From NCBI GenBank assembly GCA_021904315.1, contig CM038920.1, forward strand, positions 13,764,001 to 13,828,000: a DNA stretch of 64,000 nt, given 5' to 3'. This document shows, piece after piece, positions 38,179 to 49,902 of the stretch (position 1 is its first letter; each line of letters starts with the position of its first letter). This DNA is from Sphagnum magellanicum (lineage: Eukaryota > Streptophyta > Sphagnopsida > Sphagnales > Sphagnaceae). The position numbers and the translations under genes were made by a program. A model generated the notes under the pieces. The model searched no databases. It was not told the origin of the DNA and was given only the letters and a program-made list of their open reading frames with translations.

Positions 38179-41100
38179 CATTACACTCATGGATGATTAC
38201 ATGTGAAGAATAACCTCCTAATACAATTTTGTAAGATTCACAACAATTTAACCTTGGTCATTTAAAGTTTTTAAGAATAATTATTTATGAAAAAGAGCAA
38301 AAAATCATTATTGGTTTTTGACCTAGGAAGAAGGCTCCATAGAAATGGGTCCATTCTTGTTTTCTTAACATTAATTTAGCATATTGGCCTCACCCATTAC
38401 ATCTCAAAAACAATAAGGGACCCATTTGGATCCTTTCTTCTATACTTAGGTTCCTCATATATTGTTTAGCTAGTAAGATAAGTCATAAAGATATAAATCA
38501 TTATGTTTTTAAGTTGTTTGTGGTGCAAATGGTTAATCCATCAAACTATTGTGGGTCAAAGATTCTTTTGAGGGCATGATTTGAAGAATGCACACAAGGT
38601 TGTAAAATGTGTGTTTTAGGTTGGGTACCACAAAGAGAAATTTTACATCATCCTTTTCACTTGAGAGTATATGTGCAAGAATCTCTTTCCTCGAATGGCC
38701 TATGATTACAAAGCAAGGCCTCAATTGCAAGTCATTAAATCTTTCAAAGCTCGTGTACATGGTGTTGTGAGGTCTTGACAAAAATGCCATTACTCTACAT
38801 GTAAATGTGTTTATTTTACACTTACACTTCAATATTTTTAAATGGTATCAAATGGTTCTATGCAATTGTTAATGTGAAGTTATAAAAAATTTGGTGAATG
38901 TTTGCTTGTAGAGTCATCTTCCAACATGCACATTGTTCAAGTCTTCATAATTATGAATAAGAAAATAAAGTAATTTTATCATGTTTTGTGCAATCTCGTT
39001 GTTTATTTTAAAAACATTCAATTCCATTTTGACACAAATTGGTTGGAAGCATCAAAGTTGTTTTTTCTAGATTTCAATAAAATTAAAATTGCTAAAACTC
39101 TCAACATACTTTACAAGAGTCCTTTGGGAAATAATTTATTTTGTGATTTGTTTTTGCAGGTTCCTAGTAGACACAATAAAGGTGTCAATAGAGATAAAGA
39201 AAGGTGAGGATGGGTTAGTATCTAAAGAGGAGGTTGAATGTAAAGTTAAAGTTTGATGTAAGAGGTGGAAGAACAAATTGCGAAAGAAAAAATTAGAGAA
39301 ATGAATGTTTGTGCAAGACAAGCTATATTATAAGGTCAAACTTCCAACCATAATTTTCATGCTTATGTTCGTTAATAACAAACATGAACTTTGTTTCAAA
39401 ATACAATTTGATGAGATTAAACTAAATGTAATCAACTTGAATATTAGCTCCTTTGAAGCCTCAACCCTTAAAACCTCAAAACATTTACATCTTGGGATCC
39501 ATACACCTTATTTTTGGCCTAGGTTTGGTGAAAAATCTTTCAACAATTTCAATCAAATTAAAGTGAATGGTGGCTGAGCATAAGATTTGGAGGGTTTATA
39601 ACATTTTCACCAACAACATTATAATGATTCGTATGCCTTACTTGGGATGAAAACTAACTTTTAAATATAGTGAAAATATACTTGAATTTTAAAGATATGC
39701 ACATGATGTAATGATCCTCAAAAGGGCCACTAAGAGATAATGGTTACATCTTGACAACATTTAATTGGTCCCCCCCACTTCATTTTGTCCCATTTTTTTA
39801 ATGTTTATGGGTCAGGATGGGCAAATTGTAATAGTACAAGAAACAATTGTGAATTTGATTACTTACATTGTTACAAGGTGCATAAAACTTCAAAGTTTTA
39901 TACATAAATGCTTTCAACATTCTCCATATCAAAATGTTCCAAATGAAATACACTAATTAAGCCAAAGCATGGAGACTAACACCCTATGAATAATCACTTT
40001 CTAATTTACATGTATTAACTTTATTTTTTAAAACTTGTAATTTGCAACCACTAACCAATATGTAAGCATATGTTTTAGACCGAAGAAATTTGTAGAAGAC
40101 CTAGAAGATATAGTTAAATTTCTATTTATCACCCATAAATTAATTTTTAGTTGAAACCAAAATTTATCCCCAAAGATTATGATTCATATATATTTGAATA
40201 TTTAAATTTGCACGTACAATTTCAATTGAATCACAATACAAATTTGAACTCAAAGTCACCAATAATATTCCATGAATGTTAAGTTTAAAACCTCGCTTTG
40301 ATATCATTATTGGCAAAATAGATTATTATCAACCCTTGTGATTTGGCAACATGATTAGTGATCACTAATACCCTAAGAAACAAAATTTCATGCACTTGCT
40401 TATTAAAATAAACCTTGGTTCATTTCAATTTCACGAGATTTGCATAAAAACATTTGTATGAGAAAAAAAAATATGGAGAAAGAAAAAAACAATAAATCTC
40501 ATTATAATCATTAGAAAAACAATGCAAATAACAACTAAAACTTGACACACAAAATCCAAAACATAAACAACAAGCATGTCAACCACAAAAAAATAAAATG
40601 CAAGATCTAAAACTTAAAACATTAGACCTAGCTATCAACTTCCTCGTCGTCAAAAGAATCTCTTTCATTTTCTACTTGAATCAAATTTGTAAATGATGCA
40701 AATGAGATTGCTTCCAAAATTGAAATTTTATTATCCATTATAGGAAGGTGAAAGTCTCAAGATTTAAAATCCATGGAACTTCAATGAGATTATAACTTTA
40801 TTACAAACATTACCACTTTCTTTTATTGAGGTAGAAAAGACAAAAGTGACTCCACATTAAGGATGGAAATTGAACTAGAAATTCATGAGTTTGGAAGTCC
40901 TTTTGGTTGAAAAAGTGTCTAATTTCTTTTTTCTAATAAAATGTTTTTTCACACTTGCAAAACTTTAAATGCGTTTGGAAATATAAACACACACTAAAAT
41001 ATATAGATAATTTCTTGGGAAATGTATATATTTTAAAATTAAATTCCAATATTTCAAAACGTAGTGATTGGCAATGTGCATTATAATACTACATATCATG

Positions 41101-43440
41101 TAAATGTTTAAAGATGAAAATCTTGATGATTCTTCACCACTAAATTTAATAGGCCTATATAATCTAAATGCAAATGGAATGACCAGTAGAAAGCCACCAT
41201 GATGGTTTGAACCAATGTTGGGCAAGTTGGTATATGGTTTATCATATACCAATATGGTAACTGGTTGTGTTTGTTGCATACATGTTTGGTAAAACCTAAA
41301 ATCATACAAGCATGTCTATTATCTTCGGGCAATAATAAATTTTTATAACATAAAAGGCAACAACAATACAAACCAATTAATCAATTAAAATTTAATTTCA
41401 TTATGATTTGTATTATTAAGTCTTCATCAAAGCTTTATTGAAGTTTTAAAATAACATCAAATTAAATAAAAACATTTATATCTAAAAAATAAAATTTATA
41501 TTAAAGTTTTAATTTATTTTAAAATTCACGTGTTTTACTTTAATCAATTCTTGCATAATCTTTCAAATCATTTTTTTAAGAATCTCATTTTAATAGGATT
41601 GAAAGGAATTGAAGCTAATTATTTGTAAAAAAAATTCATTTAAAAAATTAGTCATATGATTTTTTTTGTACGTTTCATAGTGATATGAAACCTTGTGATA
41701 CAAAAAGGGAAGTGACAACCCCAAAAAAAAAGTGAGATAGAGGTGATTAAATTAGTTACCCAACATTCGTATTTTGAGAAGAAACCCAACAAGTAGATGG
41801 GTAGATTTCAAAACAACCCATCAATTGAATGGGTGCACCCAAATTATACACATGCATATCCATTAGCTCAGGGCACTAATAAATAAAAATTTCCAAGAAA
41901 ATTTATTTCCAAATACAATATATTTGACATTTGTCAATAATAATAAATAATTACTAATTGAACTTTGATATTAGTGTTGTGTAGTTATTTGATTTAAAAA
42001 ATAGTTGATAGTTTTGGTTTCTTTCAAATTTCAGAATAAAGAATCACCAATTTGGGTTTTTTGAGAAAAAAAAAAAAGAATCAAAGAATCAATGGTTATG
42101 GTTAATTTAGAAACACCAAAAAATCAACAATTTTCATGAAAGAATTGGCAAATAATTGGTGGTTAGAAATGTGATTTTTTGAAAATTTGAAAAAGTTTGA
42201 GAATCAAGGTTCTATATGGAAACCAAGTTTTTTTATTTTTGTCACCCTCTTTGGGTAAGTGGGCATATACTTGGGTTAATAATTGACAAGTATCTATAGA
42301 AGATTCTAAAATTTGCACAACACTATTTCATACCCACCTAATTGAAATACAATAAACTCCCTTTATAATCACTCCCTTGGTGATCATTTTTTTTGGTGAC
42401 ATTAATGAATTGTGATTCAAACATGTATAATCATATTCCATACAAACATTCACAAGATTGTGACTATGGAAAAAACTCTTGCAAAATAGGCCTTTCATGT
42501 TAAAATAAAGGTGTAAATTGTTTAAATTTCCTATATGGGTTATTCTAAGTTCTACTATGCATTAGTAGACTTGAAAAAGGTTGTGATTTCTCCCTATTTT
42601 AATGTGATGATCTATATTGAGTTTGAGTTTCTTGTGTATGTTGTCAACTAGATTCTTTTAATTGAATTTTTTTGCTTCCTTGACAAGCTTGCAAATCTTT
42701 TGCTTGTTTGCAATAGAAAGTTGTCTTTTCCTTTTCTCTTCAATTGGATTCATTGTTGTTTAGTATGCACAACATGAACACAAAGCAACACTAACATTGC
42801 CAAAGGAATTACAATTTACAAAACCCTAGTATTTGCCCTAGATTTTCGTCCATTATAATCACATTTACAAAAAAAGTTTTGCAAATGTTTTGTGCTGTTA
42901 CTAATGAGTGTGAGTTATGACTCAAAAAAATGGTGTTTCTTACCAAAATGAATGGTTACCAAAAAAATGTGTGACACAAACAAAAATGTAACTAAAATGG
43001 GTGTGATTATAAAGTGGGTTTACTAAATTGATCTCACGATCTTCATAGTAAAAAATTAATGTAATATGAATTTTGATGCTAGTACTTGTAACATATTATA
43101 TATTAGCCAACAAGCTAGCATAGTACATACCAAGAGGCAATTTTAATACATGTCTATTAAATAATCAATTAAATTTGAAAATTTTCATGTTGAAAATTTG
43201 AAAATTCCTGAAAATTCCCAAAGATTTTCTATTTTCCTACACAAAATTGTGTGTGTAAATAATATAATTAGCATCAAAGTTGTGAAAGGTACTAGTGCAT
43301 ATATTTGCCCCAACACTTGTCAAAACCAAATTCTTTTCTAGGTTTTGTAAAAAATAACGTCAATTCCCAAACAAAAAATCTAAGCTTGCAAAAGGACTTT
43401 TCTGCAAGCCTCACTACATCCATTCAATAAAAGGCTTAAT
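38179..43440. other. AT-rich spacer without recognised genes
   Basis: Strongly AT-rich. Weak frames at 38.5-38.8 (minus), 39.3-39.6 (plus) and 41.0-41.4 kb (minus) lack recognisable motifs. A TTGGTATATGG/CATATACCAA hairpin lies at about 41,229-41,255. A GGTTCTTT-family remnant lies at about 42.0-42.2 kb. Confidence 0.45.
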
Positions 43441-43451
43441 ATTATACAAAT

Positions 43452-43765
43452 GGATGAAGTTCATTGAAGAATAGGGTTATTTGGGGAAGTGTGATTTCTT
43501 GTTGGCTTGTCACCTACCTTACCTCGTCCATAACCTGTGAAATGTCTATCAAATGGATGAAGTTTATGCGAAGAATAGATGATCATCCAATATAAGGGTT
43601 TAGTACGTAGGGTTTGGGTTATTTGGGGGAGTGCCATTTCTTCACCTAGTCCATAACTTGTTACATCTCCAACAAATGGATGAAGTATATGTGAAGAATG
43701 GATGATGATCCAAGATAAGGGTTTAGGGTTTAAGGTTATTTGGTGACCTGCCATTTCTTGTGTGA
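43452..43765. repeat. Three-copy repeat upstream of the DUF1279-like gene
   Basis: Units starting GGATGAAG at 43,452, 43,555 and 43,679 share GAAGAATAG/GATGATG, TAAGGGTTTAG and GTTATTTGG, then TGCCATTTCTT. The last copy runs into the likely promoter about 170 bases before the start codon. Confidence 0.8.
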
Positions 43766-43930
43766 ATGTGCGCATTTTCTTCGTGTGCGATTGTGTGCAT
43801 TTTCTCTTGCGATTTCGCGTCGTGTGCTTTTGGGGATCAGATTTTGGGTAGTTCCGCAAGCGAGGATCGCACCAGATTTCCCCTTCTCTGCATCGATCAA
43901 AAAGCTGCGCGCTGGAGAATCGTGAAAAAC

Positions 43931-46629
43931 ATGGCAGGCAGCGTGGTCAGGTTGGGTGCACATTCCTGCTCACCATCATCACTTCAGGTGGCCATTTTCT
44001 TCCCCTCGCACTCTTGTTGTGTTTTTGTTGTCGAGTCTTTTCAGTTCCGAAAACCTTGATCAGTAGGAACTTCTTATTGGGTTCATAGCAATTTGTGTTT
44101 TATGTTTGTGTCCAGTTGCGAAGAACATTTCGAATTTGCAGGAAGTTGCGGGATTGGGTTATAGTCTGATGCGGTCTTTCGTCTATGGATAGCTTGTTTG
44201 CAGGAGGTGAACAATTGGCCTAAATTTTTTTTGTCGGGTTTTTCGGGTTTTTAGGTTTGCAGTGATAGCTGGAAACGATGGCGAGTTGCAGCATCCCTGG
44301 TCCCATTTCCGCAAAACAGGAGTGGAAATCAGCTTGCTGTTTATGGAGCACTCTGGGAACATCCGAGCAGAAAGTGGGCAGCTCACGAGTTGAAGCGAGT
44401 TTCTAGGTTAAGATCAGCAATGAAATCCTTTGCTGTTGGCAATGACAAAGCACCTGTGGAAGACTTGGACTTCGTTGAGCGTGACAATGTACTCATCTTG
44501 CACTCCCAGATCTAAGGGTTTAGGGTTTTAAGATTCTAGGGTTTAAGGTTTAAGGTTTAAGGTTTTAGGGTTTAAGGTTTGAATGATACAATTTGTATGT
44601 GAGAGTATATGAGCAGTGCTCTGTTCTGCATTGTATTCAAGGGTTTCTGTGTGTGCAACCTGTGGCTTTGATGCATGTAGGAAGGAGAGGGTGTGGATGA
44701 TGCACAACAAGGGAATGATCCTGATCAACAAAAAGGTAGGTTTGCACTTTTCTTAATTTTGACCAGTATGTTTGTTTTTGCATTTGTTTCAAGTCCATGT
44801 TTTTGCTCTTAAGGGTAAAAGAATATGTAGGAGCTGTTGAATGATTCCCCTTTTTAATAGAAACCTTTTACTTGTGCTCTATGTAGGTGGGTTGGAGCAA
44901 TGGTGGCGAAAATTCATGGCAAGCAGGACAATTCAAAGAGCAGAGTAAATGTCTTTGAGACATTGTCCGGATCTCTGTGTCGGCAGGGACCTTGTATTCC
45001 ATCTCATCTGGTTTTCATCTGCATTACTAAGACCACTTTCTATCCCCTCTTTGTGTGCACACTTTGACACAGTGGCCAAGGCTTTCTGGTATGGCAGTTT
45101 ACAGGGGCCAGAATTCATAACAAAAATTGGGAATTGATTCATCACTCACTCCTTTGTATAATTGTTTTTAGTTTGTAACCACATGTAATCTGTACTTGCA
45201 CATTTCACACCAGTTTTGATTGGTGGTGGTCAGGTTCACAAACAAGCTAAAGCAATATGGAGTTGCAGGGATGCTGTCATATGGGCTTCTGAATACTGTT
45301 TACTATCTTGGAGCCTTCCTGTTTGTTTGGTACATTCTGCAAACTGTTCTTTCTGCCATGTCTCTCAATGGGTTTCTTAATTGAATTGTAGTTCCATGAA
45401 CAACTTGCACATTTGGTGGTGCTCATGGTGCTTTTAATCTATCTTTCATTTGATTGCTGGGAGAGGGAGGGAGGAAACCTTGAATAATGATTATCTTGCA
45501 ACACCCTTCCTTGGTCCACCCACACAAGTGTGATGGATCGGCTACTGGAGCATGAATTCAAGTCTTAAACCACTGTGTGAGCTTGATGATAAGCAAGGTG
45601 TAACTCATGTGTTGTTCTCATGGCATCTGTGCAGGTTCTATGTGGCACCTTCACCAGGTGGACTTGGCTTTGTGCCAGCTGCTGAAAGGTTATTTATCCT
45701 GCTGGGTCTCAATTCTGAGGGTGAATTTTTTTTCTCCAAGGTTCTGCATGTTTAAAGAGTGAATAATATGGAAGTTGGTCCTATACTTCCCCTCTCTTAA
45801 GAAGCCACCTCTTTTGGAACGTTGAACAGGATTGGGGGCATAAGCTGATGCATAAATCAAATGCAATCTGAGCTAGATTTCTCATTTAATGTGTGCCTCT
45901 TGTTGCAGGTTCTTGAAATTGATTGCAATGGTGTGGGCTGGGAGTCAGGTGACAAAGGTACTACGTGGTCTTGGGTATGTGAACTTTTCTACATTCTTCT
46001 AATTGTCCAGATGAATGGGTAAACCAGGATAGAAGGTGTGCCAGTGAAGTTTAACATAGTAATACATTTTTTTTCCTTCCGCCATAGAATGTCTGCCCAG
46101 ATTCTGCATTGCAAGAGAGGGAGATATTGAGGGGAAACCCTAAAAAACCCTAGTGGCCAAGAGGCTGTATCCTTTGGGAAGGATTCCTATATGAGTTTAC
46201 ACAAAATTGGAAAGGCTTATGGATGCTTTGGTGTATTGTTCATCCTGCAGGGCTTTGGCATTAGCACCGCTGGTTGACAAGGGCTTGATATGGTTCACAA
46301 ATCGCTTCAGATTTGCATCAAGAGGCAAGGTAATCTTTTGTTTTGGCTTAAAAAAATATTGATTTTGTGAGTGTTGCCATGACATGAACTCTCTGGCGAG
46401 CTCTCTTTCCACAAGCTACCAAAACTTGATCTTGTGTTCAGGAATATGCAAAATCCAGGTATGCAAAGCTATGCAAAGCTTGAATGATAGAGTGGCAAGG
46501 TGTTTGTGTGTGGCCCTTTATCATCCTGACTTTGTGTTGTCTGTGCAACAGGCATTTGGATTTTTGGTTGGCATTGCTGTATTGCTGGCGATTGCAGTTT
46601 TCTTTGTCATTACAATATTGTGGGCTTGA
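43931..46629 (+). CDS. DUF1279/FAM210-like membrane protein, 9 exons
   Basis: Exons are 43931-43987, 44255-44488, 44681-44735, 44887-44944, 45234-45329, 45635-45688, 45909-45974, 46251-46329 and 46552-46629. All are GT-AG with matching phases, giving 258 aa. Residues 1-100 are basic and poor in acidic residues, like an organelle targeting sequence. An acidic linker (about 90-116) precedes a KQYGVAGMLSYGLLN segment, which starts a membrane span (about 143-171). Then come FYVAPSPGG, a second hydrophobic stretch with VWAGSQVTK, APLVDKGL, and a C-terminal span (234-258) ending ILWA at the stop. The KQYG-plus-span start and the two-span arrangement match DUF1279 (FAM210-type) proteins. Plant members are thought to be organellar; I infer chloroplast or mitochondrion. 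The biochemical role is unknown. Exon 1 is the least certain, resting on phase and a good acceptor at 44254. Confidence 0.75.
44516..44582 (+). repeat. Interstitial TTTAGGG-like block in an intron
   Basis: About eight variants of TTTAGGG or TTTAAGG lie in intron 2 of the DUF1279-like gene, 28 bases after its donor site. Confidence 0.85.
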
Positions 46630-48339
46630 GGTTACCTCCTTGAATTGATGGCACCTCCCACAGTGAGCACACTTTTCAATTGGAGTGGCCAGAGCATGGT
46701 AAGATTCAATGGGAAGCTACAAGCTACCCATGAGGATGATGTACAATCTGCAGGTGGCACACTTCCTTCCTGCTGTAGCATACAACTCCAAAGTCATTAT
46801 CATAACTTTCAGTGCAGTCTCTGCACGTGATCAACTTCTATGTATGATATGTTTGGCCCCACTGTATGAGCAAGAGGCCCTGCCATACTGGTCTATCTTG
46901 TTCAGTACACCATGTAATGCCACAGCAGTAGGGCATTACACCCCAGACCTCGGGGTCTGCATTTAGTTGACAAGGTGTAATGTCCTGGTGTGTGGGCATT
47001 ACCCTTCACAAAAACACACCTCCTAGCCCTCTCTATGTGAATGGACCTTATGGAATATATCAACAGGGAATGTGATAAGCCGTTTGGGCAAGTGGCATTC
47101 TGTGAGGTGGCAAGGGGTCTGCTAATGCCTCGTTTTTGGAATCCTCCACCTTGGGGCCTTAGAGCATCTCCATCAGTGGCACTGTCCACCAAAATCTGGA
47201 TGAAGCTCTGCCAGAATGTGGTGCTTTTGAGCCAGTGTTTGGGGTTGGATTTCTAAATGGTTGCATTATTCCATGGCTGAAAGAGCCACAGGAAGCCAAA
47301 ATGACTGCTCTTCACTCGGTCAGTTTGCCTTGGATGCTGCATTTAAACACTGTCTGACCTCCTTATGGGGTCCTGGTTTTATGGTGATGGGTGGGGAGGG
47401 GAAAACAATCAGTGAATTGGGTTTAGGGTTAAACCATCAATTCCTTGGATGTGATGAACATGGATAGAGGAGCAAATGGTGCCTGCTGCTGGAGAATGCT
47501 CTAACCAGCCATAAAACTCTGTGTTCATTGTCAGTTCTTTCACGAAAACCCTTGGTTTTTGAAATGGCTGGGACTGTTGGTTCTTTGATCCTTATTTTTT
47601 TTGAAAAAGTTTGCTAGTGACTTAGTTTTGCTGATGCTGAAATAATTTAAAAACCAGAATTGGTTGTCCTTTGTAAATCCAACTAAATAGCTGCACAACA
47701 ATACATTTTTACCCTTCATCAGGTGCAGCATCTGTGAAAAGTGAAACCAGCAGACTGCCACCAATCCAAATTAGGATTTAGGGGAAAAAGCTCTTCAAAA
47801 GTACTGAAAATAAGACTGACCCAAAATTGGGTCCAAAGCGAGAAAGGACAATAAAAGCCCTTTGTTATTGAATGCACTGCAGATCCAGATTGTACCTACT
47901 ATAAGAGATGCAGGTTTTTTCAAACACCCAGGCTGCCTGGTGTGTGTATCTGTGCGGCCCTTTTCAACTTTCAACCCTCTCTCTGGTTCTTGAAAATCCT
48001 TTTAGGGCTCCTCTCCAGATTGTCTGCAACTAACTCTGCCCTTCCACAATCTCAAGTTCGAGAGTCCAGCCATTCACTTTTTGACTGTATGGAACAAGTT
48101 TTTTGTAACTGTTCCATTAGGTGGTAAGGGGTTCTTTCTAGGCCCTGTTTCAAGGCTCGTGAAGTGCTTGAACCGAGCACTTGTTTGTTTGTTTGTGTGT
48201 GTGTGTGTGTGTGTGTGTTTTTTTGTTTTTTCTTCAGAAGGAACCATTTGATTGGCTCATCACCAATATTTTTGGAGCAAAGGGCACTCCCCAACATAGA
48301 AGCCTAAAATAGAAGAAGCATACTTTGTCCTACTTCCCT
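46630..48339. other. Spacer after the DUF1279-like gene
   Basis: Contains the foldback at 46.9 kb, a GGTTCTTT-family remnant at about 47.54-47.69 kb, and a GT microsatellite at about 48,180-48,218. No gene is supported. Confidence 0.5.
46909..47012. repeat. Nested inverted repeats around GGGCATTACA
   Basis: TGTAATGCC and GGGCATTACA pair closely. A second pair (ATTACACC and GGTGTAAT) encloses a GACCTCGGGGTC palindrome. It appears related to the foldback at 4.0 kb and lies about 300 bases after the DUF1279-like gene. Confidence 0.65.
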
Positions 48340-48500
48340 TGGGTATGGTATGAGGCAGGTATTATGACCTCATTGTCCCTACCAGGCAGGGTACTGGTAT
48401 GAGCCTGGTTTGCTATTTGCCTCAGGTCATACCCATACCTCTCTGCTCAATTCTTGGATACCATGACCAGCCAGTCCCAGTCTATATACCAGGGTTTCAG
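48340..48500. repeat. ACCAGGTAT-type repeat, third copy
   Basis: Contains TTGCCTCAGGTCATACC and many TACCAG/CTGGTA words. It lies about 90 bases before the composition shift that precedes the kinase-like gene. Confidence 0.65.
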
Positions 48501-48589
48501 CCTGCTACCCGCTCAACACTGGCTCAAACTTCAAACCCCAGTGGTCCAAACTTCGAAACCAGCCACCAGCAATTTGTAGCCCCTTAAGT

Positions 48590-49902
48590 AAAGCAAGGGA
48601 CGGAAGAGAAGAGTGTGGGCGGGAGAAGAAGGGGGCGGGGGAAGATTGTCATTGTCCTTGTCCTTGATGCTCTGGTATGGTATGAGCACTTATAAGTGTG
48701 GTACGCTAACTGAATCGGAAGAAACCCCCCCCCTCCCCCCACCCCGCCCAAAAAAATGGAAGAAGAAGATTCAATAGGAAAGAAAATTCAATTGGCAAGC
48801 ATTTATTGGCTCTGTCCTGTCCCTTTAGGGTACAGATATTGTGATGTGCATCAAGAAAGAAATGGGCCAAAGTTTGGTATTCCTACATTCTAGGGTCATG
48901 TGAAGTCCACAATAGAAACACGTCCGGCATAAGCGATGCACTTGGGCTTCACCGTCTGTGTTTCCAATTTAGTTTGTTGAACATTTATCATTCTTATGGA
49001 TGTCATTTAACGCGGGCAGAGCCATTCTGTGACAAGTCGTCACTTGTTGTTGTAAGAAGTATTGGAGCGCTGCTACTGCTGCCTGCTGCTGCTGCTGCTG
49101 CTGCTGCTGCTACTCCTCCTCCACCTCCCGCGCCAAGCCAAAAACCATGTCTCCTGGAACGCAAAACGAGAAGATCAAGGACTTGAACAAGACACGGGAG
49201 AAGTGTTCGAGGAGGAGACTAGGTTTAAGGTATTTCTCTTGCCGTTGTTTCTATTTGTTATTGCTGTGTTAAGTATTGTCGTGTTTTTTTTGTTTTTGTT
49301 GCCTCATGAACAAACTTCTCTTTTAATGCTGTGAACGGCATTTTCTCCCACATGTGCGAGTGCGGGAAGCATTAGGCTTTTCTCTTTTATTATTATTATT
49401 ATTATTATTATTCTTACTGCTGTGTAAGTATTGTCTTGTTTTTGTTTTCTTGCTCCAGGAACTTCTTCTTGTTTAATGCTGTGAATCTGCTTTTGTCAAT
49501 TGTAGAGGACGATCTTCTCGAAGGATGAGAAGTAACTAGGAGGCTTGAGAGATCACGGGAGGAAAAATGATGGAGAAGCGGAAGAAGTGATCTGTTTAGG
49601 AAGCCCTGTTGTTGTGGCCTAGGAGGTTGTTGCGGAACAGTTGTGAGTGCTGCGGAGGTCGTAGCAGGAGGCTCGGCAATGCGCAGATCAGCTCAATCTC
49701 CACGGCTCAACTTCTTCGGCATTGGAATTACTGACACATACGACGAGCATCATCATGACATCTGGTACGTCTAGATAGATGATGCCACCACCGGCTGCTG
49801 CGGCCCTGCCAATGGTTTGGTAGTTTCCTTTGCATCCTTTGATCAGCGCTCTAGTGGCAACTTGATAACATGTTCTAAGGCATTTGGAGCAAAACTGAAC
49901 AG
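48590..49902 (+). promoter_or_regulatory. Likely promoter, leader and unplaced 5' exons of the kinase-like gene
   Basis: Base composition shifts from AT-rich repeats to mixed, exon-like sequence. The stretch contains a C-rich run (about 48,725-48,750), a CTG repeat (about 49,084-49,111), and an ATT microsatellite (about 49,388-49,412). A possible exon (about 49,663-49,761) ends at a GTACGT donor, and one of its frames would join exon 49,903 in phase. I could not choose a start codon. Confidence 0.35.
49084..49111. repeat. CTG trinucleotide run
   Basis: About nine near-perfect CTG units upstream of the kinase-like gene. If transcribed and translated they would give Leu, Ala or Cys runs. They more likely lie in an untranslated leader. 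Confidence 0.8.
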
